Shown: one piece after another, positions 54,632 through 64,000 of the stretch | How the letters are laid out: the number at the start of each line of letters is the position of its first letter | Numbering within the stretch: position 1 is the first letter of the stretch | NCBI GenBank assembly: GCA_031291725.1 | Contig: JARLIM010000035.1 | Location: forward strand, 1 to 64,000 | Source: Acetobacteraceae bacterium | GTDB taxonomy: Bacteria; Pseudomonadota; Alphaproteobacteria; Acetobacterales; Acetobacteraceae | DNA: 64,000 nt | Reading direction: 5' to 3' | Position numbers and translations under genes: made by a program | The notes under the pieces: model-generated | What the model saw: the letters and a program-made list of their open reading frames with translations, nothing else | Told to the model about the DNA's origin: nothing | Database searches by the model: none

Positions 54632-56797
54632 TTGAACCACATGCCCATGCTGTTCACCCCCGTCAAGCAACCCGCCAAGCCCGTCACCATCCCGCTGCAG
54701 GTGGTCTCGGAATACGAACCGGCGGGCGATCAGCCCAATGCGATCAAAACCCTCGTCGCGGGCATCGAGGCGGGTGAGCAGGATCAGGTGCTGCTTGGCG
54801 TGACCGGCTCGGGCAAGACGTTCTCGATTGCCAAATGCATCGAGGCCGTCCAGCGCCCCACCCTTGTCCTGGCCCCCAACAAAACCCTCGCCGCCCAGCT
54901 TTACGCCGAGATGAAATCCTTCTTCCCCAACAATGCGGTGGAATATTTCGTCTCGTATTACGACTATTACCAGCCCGAAGCCTATGTGCCGCGCACCGAC
55001 ACCTACATCGAAAAAGACAGCCAGATCAACGAGCAGATCGACCGCATGCGCCACTCCGCCACCCAGGCGATGCTGGAGCGCAATGACGTCATCGTGGTCG
55101 CCTCCGTCTCGTGCATCTACGGTATCGGCTCGGTTGAGACCTATGGCCGCATGGTGGTCAAACTTGAAGTCGGCGGACGGATTGACCGCGACAAGCTGGC
55201 GCGTGGCCTCGCCGAACTGCAATACCGCCGCAACGACGCCGCCTTCCAGCGCGGCACCTTCCGCCTGCGTGGCGAGGTGGTGGACATCTTCCCCGCCCAT
55301 TACGAAGACCGCGCCTGGCGCATCTCGCTCTTTGGCGACGAGATTGAGACGATTCACGAATTCGACCCGCTCACCGGCGAGAAAACCGCCGAGCTGGAGG
55401 GCGTGACCGTTTACCCCAACAGCCACTACGTCACCCCGCGCCCAACGCTCAATCAAGCGATCGGCGACATCAAAATCGAGTTGCGCGAGCAGTTGGCCAA
55501 ATTCGTCGAAGAGGGCAAATTGCTCGAAGCCGAGCGACTGCAACAGCGCACAACCTTCGACATCGAGATGATCGAGACCACCGGCTCGTGCAAATCGATT
55601 GAAAACTATTCCCGCTATCTCTCCGGCCGCAAACCGGGCGAGCCACCGCCGACCTTGTTCGAATATCTGCCGGAAAACGCGCTGCTGGTCGTCGATGAAA
55701 GCCATGTGACGGTGCCGCAGATCGGCGGCATGGAGCGTGGGGATCATGCGCGCAAATCCATCCTGGCCGAATTCGGCTTCCGCCTGCCGTCCTGCATCGA
55801 CAACCGGCCGCTGAAGTTCGAGGAGTGGGAACGCTTCCGGCCAATGTCCATCTTCGTCTCCGCCACGCCCGGCCCGTGGGAGATGGAACGCACTGGCGGC
55901 GTGTTCGCCGAGCAGGTGATCCGTCCCACCGGCCTGATCGATCCGATCACCGAAATCCGCCCCGTCGAGCATCAGGTGGACGATCTGCTCGGCGAGGTCA
56001 AAAAAGTCGCCGCTGCCGGCGGGCGCGTGTTGGTCACCGTGCTGACCAAGCGGATGGCCGAGGATCTGACGGAGTATCTCACCGAACACAGCGTGCGGGT
56101 GCGCTATCTGCATTCGGATGTGGACACGCTTGAACGCATTGAAATCATTCGCGACCTGCGCCTGGGTGCCTTCGATGTGCTGATCGGCATCAATCTGTTG
56201 CGCGAAGGGTTGGACATTCCCGAATGCCAACTCGTCGCCATTCTGGATGCCGACAAGGAGGGCTTCCTGCGCTCGCAGACCTCGCTGATCCAGACCATCG
56301 GCCGGGCGGCGCGCAATGTGGACGGCAGGGTGATCCTCTATGCCGACACCATGACACGCAGCCTGCGCTTCGCCATCGAGGAGACCGACCGCCGCCGCAA
56401 CAAGCAGCGCGCCTGGAACGAGGCGCATGGCATCACGCCGATGTCGGTGAAGAAGACAATCGGTCAGGCGCTGCAATCGGTGTTCGAGCAGGATTACGTC
56501 ACCGTGGAGGCGGTGCCGGAGGCCGGGATCACCGATTTCGTCGGAAAGGATTTGAAAAGCACCATCGCCGAACTCGAAAAACGCATGCGCAAGGCCGCCG
56601 CCGATCTGGAATTCGAGGAAGCCGCCCGGATGCGCGACGAGATCAAACGCCTGGAAGCGCTCGATCTCGGCCTCCCCGCCCCGCCGCCTGCCGCCAATTC
56701 AGGCGGGGGGCGCGCCAAGAAGGATTGGATGCCCAAGCCGGGCGGGCCGGGGGGTGGCGGGTATGAGAAGAAGCCGAAGGGGCGGGGGCGGCGGTAG
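54632..56797 (+). CDS. uvrB: Excinuclease ABC subunit B
   Basis: 721 aa. Nucleotide excision repair helicase-like protein that verifies damage with UvrA and holds UvrC. Walker A GVTGSGKT (56-63), the damage-probing beta-hairpin around [12 protein letters not shown], helicase motifs through QTIGRAARN, and a C-terminal UVR domain ([24 protein letters not shown]). The tail is Gly/Lys-rich. A TTG start at 54632 has AGGAG 8 bases upstream; ATG 54641 is the alternative. Confidence 0.96.
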   Translation: MNHMPMLFTPVKQPAKPVTIPLQVVSEYEPAGDQPNAIKTLVAGIEAGEQDQVLLGVTGSGKTFSIAKCIEAVQRPTLVLAPNKTLAAQLYAEMKSFFPNNAVEYFVSYYDYYQPEAYVPRTDTYIEKDSQINEQIDRMRHSATQAMLERNDVIVVASVSCIYGIGSVETYGRMVVKLEVGGRIDRDKLARGLAELQYRRNDAAFQRGTFRLRGEVVDIFPAHYEDRAWRISLFGDEIETIHEFDPLTGEKTAELEGVTVYPNSHYVTPRPTLNQAIGDIKIELREQLAKFVEEGKLLEAERLQQRTTFDIEMIETTGSCKSIENYSRYLSGRKPGEPPPTLFEYLPENALLVVDESHVTVPQIGGMERGDHARKSILAEFGFRLPSCIDNRPLKFEEWERFRPMSIFVSATPGPWEMERTGGVFAEQVIRPTGLIDPITEIRPVEHQVDDLLGEVKKVAAAGGRVLVTVLTKRMAEDLTEYLTEHSVRVRYLHSDVDTLERIEIIRDLRLGAFDVLIGINLLREGLDIPECQLVAILDADKEGFLRSQTSLIQTIGRAARNVDGRVILYADTMTRSLRFAIEETDRRRNKQRAWNEAHGITPMSVKKTIGQALQSVFEQDYVTVEAVPEAGITDFVGKDLKSTIAELEKRMRKAAADLEFEEAARMRDEIKRLEALDLGLPAPPPAANSGGGRAKKDWMPKPGGPGGGGYEKKPKGRGRR

Positions 56798-56802
56798 GAC
56801 TG

Positions 56803-56886
56803 ATTATTGCGAGCGGCGCGAAGCAACCCAAGAATCGCTTGGCGTGACACCTGGATAGCTTCGTCGCTACGCTCCACGCAATGACG
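56803..56886. repeat. CGTCATTGCG-type palindromic repeat
   Basis: ATTATTGCGAGCGGCGCGAA...TCGTCGCTACGCTCCACGCAATGACGC: long imperfect inverted repeat of a kind common in many proteobacteria, including the TGGAT...GCTTCG core. It covers an in-frame ATG (56881) of the next gene, so that start is rejected. Confidence 0.8.
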
Positions 56887-56910
56887 CGTGAGACTCGACG
56901 GAGATCGACC

Positions 56911-57777
56911 ATGACCACCACCTTCCACATCGGCGACATGACCATCCATCGCATTGTCGAGATGGAAATGCCGCTGCTGCCCGCCCTTGACATGCTGCCG
57001 GGCCTGACGCCGGAGGTTCTGGCCGAGAACCGGTCCTGGTTGCAGCCCAACGCGCTCAACGCCGAAGACTGGTTCATGCTCTGCTTCCAGAGCTACGTTG
57101 TCCGCACGCCGCATCACACCATCCTGCTCGACACCTGCATCGGCAACGACAAGCCGCGCCCGCGTCCGGCGTGGCATTTCAAGAAGGACGACGTCTACGC
57201 CAGCCAACTCGCCGCGCACGGGCTGCGGGTGGAGGACATCGATTTCGTGATGTGCTCGCATTTCCACGCCGATCATGTCGGCTGGAACACCAAGCTGGAA
57301 AACGGCGTCTATGTGCCCACCTTCCCCAATGCGCGCTACGTGTTCAGCCAAACCGAACTCGATGCCTGGACGGCCAAACACGCCCAAGCCGCCATTCAGC
57401 CCTTCGCGGACAGCGTTTTGCCGATCATCGAAGCCGGGCGGGCGGATATCGTCAGCGACACGCATCAACTCGGCGACCATGTGCGCCTGATGCCCACCCC
57501 CGGCCACACCGAGGGCCATGTGGCCGTCCGGTTGGGCCGCACGGGGGAGGAAGCCGTCTTCACCGGCGATCTGCTGCACTCGCCCCTGCAGGCGCGTTAC
57601 CCGGAATTGTCGCCGAAATTCGACGTCAACCCGGCACAGGCGGCCATCACGCGGCGGGCGTTTCTGGAGCGGTATTGCGACACGCAGACATTGTGCTGCA
57701 CCGCGCATTTCCCCTCGCCATCGGCGATGCGGGTCAAGCGCTGGGGCGATGGGTTCAAGTGCGAGATGGTGGGGTAA
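56911..57777 (+). CDS. MBL-fold metallo-hydrolase
   Basis: 288 aa from ATG 56911 (GGAG 8 bases upstream). Metallo-beta-lactamase fold with SHFHADHVGW (HxHxDH zinc motif), then PTPGHTEGH and FTGDLLHSP ligands. The insert after HADHVGWNTKLENG resembles the lactonase/organophosphate-hydrolase-like branch, but the substrate is unknown. Its last 23 bases overlap the end of the convergent glycosyltransferase gene. Confidence 0.88.
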   Translation: MTTTFHIGDMTIHRIVEMEMPLLPALDMLPGLTPEVLAENRSWLQPNALNAEDWFMLCFQSYVVRTPHHTILLDTCIGNDKPRPRPAWHFKKDDVYASQLAAHGLRVEDIDFVMCSHFHADHVGWNTKLENGVYVPTFPNARYVFSQTELDAWTAKHAQAAIQPFADSVLPIIEAGRADIVSDTHQLGDHVRLMPTPGHTEGHVAVRLGRTGEEAVFTGDLLHSPLQARYPELSPKFDVNPAQAAITRRAFLERYCDTQTLCCTAHFPSPSAMRVKRWGDGFKCEMVG

Positions 57778-58882
57778 TTCGCTCCAGCATCCGCAACCCC
57801 ACCGCCCGATTGCCATGCGAGCGCAACACGCTGGCCTGCCCTTGCAGCGCCAGTGCGCGCCCACGCGACGGATCGGCGATCACCGGCAGCAATTGCGCCA
57901 CCGCGTCATCCACATCCGCCTCCGCCCAGCTTTGCCCCTCGCCATGCGGATATTCCCCCGCCCCCACCGGGATAAGGCGATATTCCACCGGCAACCCGGT
58001 TTCGTGGGTCAGGAAATCGGTATTGCCGGACCAATTGGTGCCCATCGCCAACCGCCCCAACGCCATCGCCTCGCCCAGGCCACGCCCGAAGCCCTCAGCC
58101 CGGTGCAGCGAGACGAAACAGTCGCAGGCGGCGATCAGGCCACGCACCGCCTCACTGTCCAACGGGCGGTCGATCAGCAGAATTTGGCCGGAAACGCCAT
58201 GTTCGGCCAGGAAATTGCGCGCCCAATCCTCGGCGCCGAACTCGCCCTGTTTCACCTTCAGCACCAACTGAAGATCGGCAAACGGCACCGCCTGCCGCAG
58301 GCGACGGAACAACTCCAGCACCGCACCGGGATTCTTCCGGCTCGCCCAGGAGGACAGATCGAAAAAATGCAGCAGCACGAACGCGCTTTCCCGCATGCCG
58401 AAATGGCGGCGCGGCAGCATCGGGCCGGGGGCTTGTTGCACGGATTGGCCAATCAGATGGCTCTCCACCCCTGCCGCCGCCAAGGCTTGCTGAATGAAGC
58501 GGGACAGCGCCCAGATTTCATCGAAACCGCGCAACGCCTCCGCCCATTCGGCAGGATAGACCGGCAATTCCCAGGCCGGGACGATGATGTTCCGCCCGCC
58601 CTCCCACGCGAACCCACGTGCCGCAAACGCCGCACGGGCATTGGCGATCTCGTCTCCATTGAGATGGAAAATCCGCACCCCGCCCCGCTCACCGCTGGGC
58701 ACATCATCCACCTCACGCCCGCCCACCAGCGCCGCATGGGCGGGATCGGCGCGGGTGGCGAAGCGGAAGATGTCATAGACGCCGAATTCGGCATGCACCG
58801 AGGCCAACGCCGCGATGTGGCTGCGCAATTGTTCTCCCATGCCGATCGGGGCGTAAGGATGGCCGATCAGGGTGATACTCAT
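57755..58882 (-). CDS. GT4-like glycosyltransferase
   Basis: 376 aa. Starts MSITLIGHPYAPIGMGEQLR, the opening seen in GT4-like enzymes of the same type; the C-terminal half has FVSLHRAEGFGRGLGEAMALG, the E-x7-E nucleotide-sugar motif, and TNWSGNTDFL. No signal. ATG overlaps the stop of the 939-residue enzyme (ATGA), so it is the last gene of a three-gene glycan operon (61695, 58879, 57755). Confidence 0.88.
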   Translation of the reverse strand: MSITLIGHPYAPIGMGEQLRSHIAALASVHAEFGVYDIFRFATRADPAHAALVGGREVDDVPSGERGGVRIFHLNGDEIANARAAFAARGFAWEGGRNIIVPAWELPVYPAEWAEALRGFDEIWALSRFIQQALAAAGVESHLIGQSVQQAPGPMLPRRHFGMRESAFVLLHFFDLSSWASRKNPGAVLELFRRLRQAVPFADLQLVLKVKQGEFGAEDWARNFLAEHGVSGQILLIDRPLDSEAVRGLIAACDCFVSLHRAEGFGRGLGEAMALGRLAMGTNWSGNTDFLTHETGLPVEYRLIPVGAGEYPHGEGQSWAEADVDDAVAQLLPVIADPSRGRALALQGQASVLRSHGNRAVGLRMLERITPPSRT

Positions 58883-61698
58883 CGGGCCGCCATCCCGTCC
58901 AGCGCGTGGCGCAGCGCCTCCAACCAGCGATGGCCGAAGCCCGAATCCGGCTCCAGATGCGCCCCTTCCGCCCATTCGTTCCAGGCATTGATGAACAGCA
59001 GCCGTTCATCGCCCACGTGGAAATTCCGGATTTCAGTAAGCTTTTCCTCCACATATGCCCCGAACGCCTCCGGTGTGGCGCGGTCGAAACAGGTGCCGCG
59101 ACGCGGCTGGCGCGGTGTGTTGTCCCAGCTTGGGAACACGGTCGGATAGCGCGTATGCCCCGCCGAGGGCCGGGTGACGAACTCGCACACCGTCTCCGGG
59201 TAGTCGTAGCGATAGCCCTGCCAGCCTTGCTTGATCACGTCGCCCGAGGGTTGCGCCTCGGCGGCATGGCCGTGGGGCGGGAATTCCACGCTGGCATCGA
59301 ACCCCAGTTCCGCAGGCGTCAGCCCCGCCGTGACAATCTCCATGCTCTCCACATAGGCCAGATGCACGCCCGCAAATCCGGCCTGCGCGAAAGCCGCCCG
59401 GCAGGCGCTGGCGAAGGCTTTCGGATCGGGCAGTTTCAGCGGGCGATAGACGAGGAAAAGCGGCAGGCCGTTGACCGTGATCGCCCGAGGATCGCGCGCC
59501 GCCTCCACCGCATCGGCGATCACCGAGGACAGCGTGGCGTCATCATAAAGCTGCTCGATCAGCAACTCGCGCGCGCCGCCATCCCAATGCCGCGTCCAGT
59601 TCTCATTGGCCCAGCAGAGGCAGAACTGAATGTCGATCTCCGGATGCGCCCGCAGCACCTGCAACGGGCGATCCAACAGCCGCCGCGTGCCGAAATTATA
59701 GTGATAGATCACCCAGCCATCCACGCCATAACGCGCCGCCAGACGGGCTTGCGCGGCCAGCGTCTCAGGCAGGCGGAGATCGTAAAAACCCAGATCGCTG
59801 GGCAGATGCGGCTGATAATGCCCCTCATAGCTCGGCATCGCCCGCGTCACATTGGCCCATTCCGTGAAGCCCTGGCCCCACCAGAGATCGTTCTCCGGTG
59901 TGGGGTGGAATTGCGGCAGGAAGAATGCCAGCACCCGCACCCGATCCATCCGCCGCAGCGTCTCGCCCCAGCGTTCGGCCAGCTTTTGCTGATTGCGCGC
60001 CGCCAGTTGCCGCCGCCGCGTCTCGCTCTCCAGCGCCGTGGAGACGCTGAGGTGATGCACCACCACCGCCCGATGCACATAGCCGATCCGCCAACCCGCC
60101 GCCCGCAGACGCAGGCAGAGATCGACATCCTCGCAATAGGCGGGCGCGTAAGACGGGTCGAACAGATCGCCAGCGATCGCCACCCGCCGCACCATCAACG
60201 CGGCCCCGGAGCAATACGCCACCGTGCGGTCTCGGCAGAACCCGGCTTCCTTCGGGTCGGCAAACAGGCCGGTCATCCCGGTTTCGCCCGAGGGCTTGAT
60301 ATAGCAACCCGCCTCTTGCAGCCGCCCATTCGGATAGATCAGCTTCGCCCCCACCGCCCCCAGATGTGGGTCGGCGTCCAGGGCAGCGGCCAGATGTGCT
60401 ATGGCGTCCGGGGCAATCTGGGTGTCGTTGTTCAACAGCAGCACGTAATCGCCGGTGCAGGCCGAGAATGCCGCATTGCACGAGGCGAGGAAGCCGAGAT
60501 TTTCGGCATGGCGCACCAATGTCAGCCCCGGCACCTTGGCCAGCTTCGCCATCGTCTTTTCTGTCGATGCGTCATCGGCCACCACAATCTGCGTCTGCCC
60601 GGCCATTGTGCTGCGCGCCAGGGCAAGCAGACATTCGGCGGTCATCGCCGCCTGATTGAACGCCGGGATCAGCACGGAGATGCGCGGTGTGGCAACGATG
60701 GGAAAGCGGAGTTTCGCCAACGCCTTGCCCGCATCGCCGACTGACAGCAGCTCCGGCGGCGTCACCCGCACCAGATCCTTCCAGGCTTGCCGGGTGGTGG
60801 CAATGCGGGTGCGGATATCGTCATCCGCCTCCCGAATGGTGGCCGCATCACAGGGCAGCGGGTGGCCGGTCGGCAGGATTTTCACCGCCGCCAACACCGC
60901 CGCATCCGCCGCCACCTCTCGCCGCTCATGCCGTCCGCGCACAAGATAATGCATCAATGGCGGCAGGCCGGAGACCGCCACATCCGGGTAGCGTTTGCGG
61001 TAATAGACAGGATCGAACGCCGCCGACGGTGCCCTGCCCTCCCGGTCGCCAAGAATGATGAAATGCCGCGTCGCCATCCACGGATCGGCGGGCACATCGG
61101 CATGCTGCGCCTGATACCACGCCGGATCGAGGAACTCCGTGGGCCGCCGACCCGCTTGTGCCCCTTGGCTGAGGAAATCCTGCAGCGACGCGCCTCGCGC
61201 CTCGCCACGCTGCGGTGCGTAGAAATCCAGTTCGAAATACGGGCCGGGGTCGGCCAGATCATGGTCGAGCAGATCCATCACCCCATCCACCGACGGCACC
61301 TCCCCCAACAGCAGCGGATCGCGGGAGACGACGTAGCGCAGATCGATCAGCGGATGCGGCGAGCGCAACGCCGGCAGACCGTGCTCCAGGAAATGCAGCA
61401 GCGGATCGTCGCTCTCCGCCAGCCCGTCACCCAATTGCGCGCGGTAATACGCCGCGTCGAAAAACAACGACAACACCGGACGTTGCGCGGGCGGCAAAGC
61501 GAGATATTGCGCGGTGGCGTTCATATCCGCGCGCGGTGCCCCGAAGGCTGCGCGAAACCGCTCCTCAGAGACAAAGCGCGAGCACAGCAGGCGATGCGCC
61601 CGAAACAACGCCTCCATCACGCGCGTCCGTTCCTTTTCCGTCAAGGACATACGCCATTCGGGCGTTTCCAGGACCGAGCGTAAGCCGAGATGCGTCAT
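58879..61698 (-). CDS. Multidomain repeat-GT2-WbsX glycan enzyme
   Basis: 939 aa. Residues about 75-265 hold four to five diverged PDV/EGR repeats (FDAAYYRAQLG..., LDPAWYQAQHADV...REGRAP, FDPVYYRKRYPDV). About 335-560 is a GT2 domain (ISVLIPAFNQ, LLLNNDTQIAPDA as DxD, YCEDVDLCLRLRAAGW). About 595-930 is a WbsX/GH99-like domain (LAFFLPQFHPTPENDLWWGQGFTEW split motif, CWANENWTRHWDG, NAWNEWAEGAHLEP). WbsX proteins occur in O-antigen clusters. Starts inside the stop of the small repeat protein. Confidence 0.88.
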   Translation of the reverse strand: MTHLGLRSVLETPEWRMSLTEKERTRVMEALFRAHRLLCSRFVSEERFRAAFGAPRADMNATAQYLALPPAQRPVLSLFFDAAYYRAQLGDGLAESDDPLLHFLEHGLPALRSPHPLIDLRYVVSRDPLLLGEVPSVDGVMDLLDHDLADPGPYFELDFYAPQRGEARGASLQDFLSQGAQAGRRPTEFLDPAWYQAQHADVPADPWMATRHFIILGDREGRAPSAAFDPVYYRKRYPDVAVSGLPPLMHYLVRGRHERREVAADAAVLAAVKILPTGHPLPCDAATIREADDDIRTRIATTRQAWKDLVRVTPPELLSVGDAGKALAKLRFPIVATPRISVLIPAFNQAAMTAECLLALARSTMAGQTQIVVADDASTEKTMAKLAKVPGLTLVRHAENLGFLASCNAAFSACTGDYVLLLNNDTQIAPDAIAHLAAALDADPHLGAVGAKLIYPNGRLQEAGCYIKPSGETGMTGLFADPKEAGFCRDRTVAYCSGAALMVRRVAIAGDLFDPSYAPAYCEDVDLCLRLRAAGWRIGYVHRAVVVHHLSVSTALESETRRRQLAARNQQKLAERWGETLRRMDRVRVLAFFLPQFHPTPENDLWWGQGFTEWANVTRAMPSYEGHYQPHLPSDLGFYDLRLPETLAAQARLAARYGVDGWVIYHYNFGTRRLLDRPLQVLRAHPEIDIQFCLCWANENWTRHWDGGARELLIEQLYDDATLSSVIADAVEAARDPRAITVNGLPLFLVYRPLKLPDPKAFASACRAAFAQAGFAGVHLAYVESMEIVTAGLTPAELGFDASVEFPPHGHAAEAQPSGDVIKQGWQGYRYDYPETVCEFVTRPSAGHTRYPTVFPSWDNTPRQPRRGTCFDRATPEAFGAYVEEKLTEIRNFHVGDERLLFINAWNEWAEGAHLEPDSGFGHRWLEALRHALDGMAAR

Positions 61699-62144
61699 TC
61701 CGCCAGAATCGCCGCCCAGCGATCTGCCACCGGCCGTTGCGCCGGGTTCGCCAGACGACCCTCGGCGGCCCCGGCGCGCAGATAATGCTCCTGTGCCGAC
61801 GTGATGTCGCCACGCCGCATCGCGTCACGAACATCCTTATAAGTTGCAAGATAGAACGCTTCATCCACCAGCGGGCGGGCGGCAACCCTGCCTTCCAGAT
61901 AGCCCTGCTCGATAAAATGTTCATGCAGATCGACAATCTCTCCGCGCCGAAACGCCGCATCCAGATCGGGATTGGCCTCGCGATAGAACGCCTCATCGAA
62001 TGGCTGATTGCGAATCGCCTCGGCCAATAGCACCCGCAGCAAGCCGGTGCCGATGGCCACTTTCGAACGCACCCCCAGCCGATCCCGCGAAATCCGCAAG
62101 GATTGGAACAACAGGGCCGCATGGGGAAGACTGGTCTGGCTCAT
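61695..62144 (-). CDS. Small PDV/EGR repeat protein
   Basis: 149 aa. A 45-residue N-terminal part, then FDEAFYREANPDL...HFIEQGYLEGRVA and VDEAFYLATYKDV...HYLRAGAAEGRLA. It has the same layout as the protein at 41153 (helical lead plus two repeats). First gene of the glycan operon and overlaps the next by ATGA. No catalytic motif or export signal; function unknown. Confidence 0.8.
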   Translation of the reverse strand: MSQTSLPHAALLFQSLRISRDRLGVRSKVAIGTGLLRVLLAEAIRNQPFDEAFYREANPDLDAAFRRGEIVDLHEHFIEQGYLEGRVAARPLVDEAFYLATYKDVRDAMRRGDITSAQEHYLRAGAAEGRLANPAQRPVADRWAAILAE

Positions 62145-62444
62145 CGTGGCTCACCTTCACAAGGTCCGATGGGCAGAGTGAGCCACCCCGGAAAATCCAC
62201 TGTGACAGAGCGCGCAATTCAGCGCCAACGTCGCACAATCGAATCGTGAACCGCCTTGTTACATGACAAGAGCCGCCGCCTCGCTTGCCGCGCTGTTGTC
62301 TGGCTGTCATGTTGCGGCGCGATGTGTGTGATTGTCTGAGGCTTCGCCGATGACGCTGGCGACAAGCGTCGTGCAGACGATCCCGCTGCGTCCGGACAAG
62401 GAGTGGGTGATGCCAAGTTTGGCGGAAAGCGCGAGGGTGTTCGG
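62145..62444. other. 300-base divergent promoter region
   Basis: Between the glycan operon and rfbD. An ACATGAC/GTCATGT inverted pair lies around 62262 and 62308, and a GAGGG ribosome site for rfbD near 62433. A GTG at 62403 in frame with rfbD is judged too far from a ribosome site. No gene or clear promoter hexamers can be defended. Confidence 0.45.
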
Positions 62445-63326
62445 ATGAGCGTTCTGGTTCTTGGTGGCAGCGGGCAGGTGGCACGTGCTCTGATGGCGCA
62501 GGGCGACGATGTGCCGTTGGTGCTGCGCGGCAGGCCCGCGCTGGATTTCGACGCCCCAGACCAGATCCCGGCGCTGCTGACGGACATCAAGCCGCGCCTG
62601 ATCCTCAATGCGGCAGCCTATACGGCGGTGGATAAGGCCGAGAATGAGCCGGAAGCGGCGGATCGGGCGAACCATCTCGGCCCTCGATTGCTGGCGGCGT
62701 ATGCGGCGGCACACGGCATTCCACTGCTCCATATCTCCACCGATTACGTCTTCGACGGCAGCAAGCGCGGCCCGTATGTCGAGGAAGACGCAACCGGCCC
62801 AACCGGCGTGTATGGCGCGTCAAAGCTGGCCGGTGAGCACGCGGTGCTGGCCTCCGGCGCACAGGCGATCATTCTGCGCACCGCCTGGGTGTACGCCGCC
62901 GAGGGCAAGAATTTCGTGCGCACCATGCTGGGCGCGGCGCAGCGAGTGCCGAAATTGCGCGTGGTGGCGGATCAGATCGGCAACCCAAGCTGCGCGGACG
63001 ATCTGGCCGCGGCGATGCTCGCCATCACGCGGCGGATTTTGGCCGAGGGCTTCCAGCCGGAATTCGGCGGCGTCTTTCACGCCTCGGGCACGGGGGCGAC
63101 ATCCTGGTATCACTTCGCCGTCGAAATCTTCCGCCTCGCCGCAGCCCATGGCCGTCCGATGCCCGAAGTGGAACCGATCGCCACCGCCGACTACCCCACT
63201 CCCGCCAAACGCCCGGCAAATTCACAGTTGGATTGCGGGAAGTTGGAACGGGTGTTCGGGTTGGCGTTGCCGAGGTGGCAGAAAAGCCTGGCACGGGTGG
63301 TCGATAAGGTGTGTGCGGCCCCATAG
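62445..63326 (+). CDS. rfbD: dTDP-4-dehydrorhamnose reductase
   Basis: 293 aa. Short-chain-dehydrogenase-type enzyme; last step of dTDP-L-rhamnose synthesis. Begins MSVLVLGGSGQVARAL (NADPH loop), has NAAAYTAVDKAE, STDYVFDG and the YGASK active-site pair. RfbA, RfbB and RfbC are not in the window. Its position beside the glycan operon suggests that rhamnose is one of the sugars used. Confidence 0.95.
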   Translation: MSVLVLGGSGQVARALMAQGDDVPLVLRGRPALDFDAPDQIPALLTDIKPRLILNAAAYTAVDKAENEPEAADRANHLGPRLLAAYAAAHGIPLLHISTDYVFDGSKRGPYVEEDATGPTGVYGASKLAGEHAVLASGAQAIILRTAWVYAAEGKNFVRTMLGAAQRVPKLRVVADQIGNPSCADDLAAAMLAITRRILAEGFQPEFGGVFHASGTGATSWYHFAVEIFRLAAAHGRPMPEVEPIATADYPTPAKRPANSQLDCGKLERVFGLALPRWQKSLARVVDKVCAAP

Positions 63327-63344
63327 GGCGGTTGTGAACCCGCC

Positions 63345-63989
63345 CTATGCCTGCGTAACCCCACACGCAGCCAACGCCGCCCGCATATGGGGCGGGGGGG
63401 GGGCAATGGCAGAAACCGGGCTGTCCGGCAGCGCCAATGCGCGGGAGAGCAGATGCAACCCGCCCGACGCCGCGCCGTAGAGCGCATCGCCCACCATCGG
63501 CCAGCCCAAATGCGCGCAATGCACGCGCAATTGATGGGTGCGGCCGGTCTTGGGGGTCAGTGCCAACCACGTCCGGCCATCGCCGCGCCCGAGCACCTGC
63601 CACAACGTCACCGCCGCCTGCCCGTCGCGGCGCACCGCCATGCGCCAGCCGCGCCCGTCGGTGATCTTGGCCAGGGGGGCGGAGATCTCGCCGAAATCCT
63701 GCGCAGGCCCACCCTCCACCACCGCCCAATAGGTCTTCGCCACCCGGCCCTCGGCAAAGGCCACCTGTGCCGCGATCAGCGCCTGTTTGCGCAAGGCAAC
63801 CAGCAGACAGCCGGATGTGTCGGCATCCAGTCGATGCACCAGCCAGGGGCCGTCGCGGCGTTTGCTCAGGCTGGGGAGGTCATCTTCCACACTCGGCCCA
63901 CCGCCCGGCCCGGCATGCACCTTCAGCCCGGCAGGTTTGTTGAGCACCACATAATGCGTATCCGCATAGAGAAGGGGCAGGTCTATCAC
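63345..63989 (-). CDS. RluA-family RNA pseudouridine synthase
   Basis: 214 aa. The HRLDADTSG motif carries the catalytic aspartate; also VLNKPAGLKVHAG at the start and RTHQLRVHCAHLG near the end. Shorter than RluC/RluD and without an S4 domain, so probably an RluA- or TruC-like enzyme; the target base is unknown. A run of ten G near 63394-63403 codes four prolines close to the C-terminus and keeps the frame here. Confidence 0.9.
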   Translation of the reverse strand: MIDLPLLYADTHYVVLNKPAGLKVHAGPGGGPSVEDDLPSLSKRRDGPWLVHRLDADTSGCLLVALRKQALIAAQVAFAEGRVAKTYWAVVEGGPAQDFGEISAPLAKITDGRGWRMAVRRDGQAAVTLWQVLGRGDGRTWLALTPKTGRTHQLRVHCAHLGWPMVGDALYGAASGGLHLLSRALALPDSPVSAIAPPPPHMRAALAACGVTQA

Positions 63990-64000
63990 AGAGGGACATT

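Noticed and set aside
56881..56910. Upstream ATG for the MBL-fold gene
   Set aside because: It falls within the palindromic repeat and lacks a ribosome site, whereas ATG 56911 has GGAG at good spacing.

Overview
The window is high-GC DNA from an alphaproteobacterium, most likely a member of the Rhodospirillales/Acetobacteraceae. The main evidence is conserved alphaproteobacterial gene neighbourhoods: rpmF-plsX-fabH-ihfA-merR next to a DUF177 (YceD) gene and a ubiquinol-cytochrome c chaperone; pcm-tolC-popZ; and pepA-holC. A DUF3126 gene, an Mg-type HemB and a monomeric B12-dependent ribonucleotide reductase fit the same picture. I could not run any search, so the genus stays open. Coding density is high, many genes overlap by ATGA/TGATG, and there are two tRNAs (Pro-GGG, Cys-GCA), no rRNA, no CRISPR array and no transposase gene.

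Layout. 0.2-5 kb: an unknown gene, then a coupled trio of lipoprotein gamma-glutamyltransferase, class II aldolase and M20 peptidase. 5.3-9.3 kb: GAF-GGDEF cyclase, glycerol kinase, dihydropyrimidinase. 9.3-17.3 kb: a GT4 glycosyltransferase divergent from dnaB, then sua5, cysQ, two tandem leucyl aminopeptidases and holC. 17.4-25 kb: hemN under a perfect FNR/FixK box, a protein O-heptosyltransferase, DUF3126, a second class II aldolase, class II RNR and an unassigned P-loop protein. 25-35 kb: tRNA-Pro, the merR-ihfA-fabH-plsX-rpmF block, DUF177/chaperone, bamE, an SGNH hydrolase and dnaE. 35-41.6 kb: an AT-richer Sel1-like lipoprotein gene framed by two 122-bp direct repeats, then a 1419-residue multidomain glycosyltransferase and a small repeat protein. 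41.6-50.2 kb: an RraA-like gene with an IlvD/Edd dehydratase and a LacI-type operator, a ModA-like binding protein, hemB, a glutamate-type dehydrogenase and a two-gene GT61-like pair. 50.3-57.8 kb: tRNA-Cys, pcm, tolC, popZ, a 165-bp inverted-repeat element, a dapA-like gene, uvrB and an MBL-fold hydrolase. 57.8-64 kb: a glycan cluster (GT4-like, repeat-GT2-WbsX, small repeat protein, rfbD) and an RluA-type pseudouridine synthase.

Two themes run through the window. One is surface glycan assembly, spread over several sites and built from unusually long fusion enzymes. Two short proteins made only of the same FDxxxY...PDV...HF/HY...G..EGR repeat each sit beside one of the giant glycosyltransferases. 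The other is a set of small terminal-inverted-repeat elements of at least three families. These sit between genes, often at stop codons, and one family frames a whole gene.
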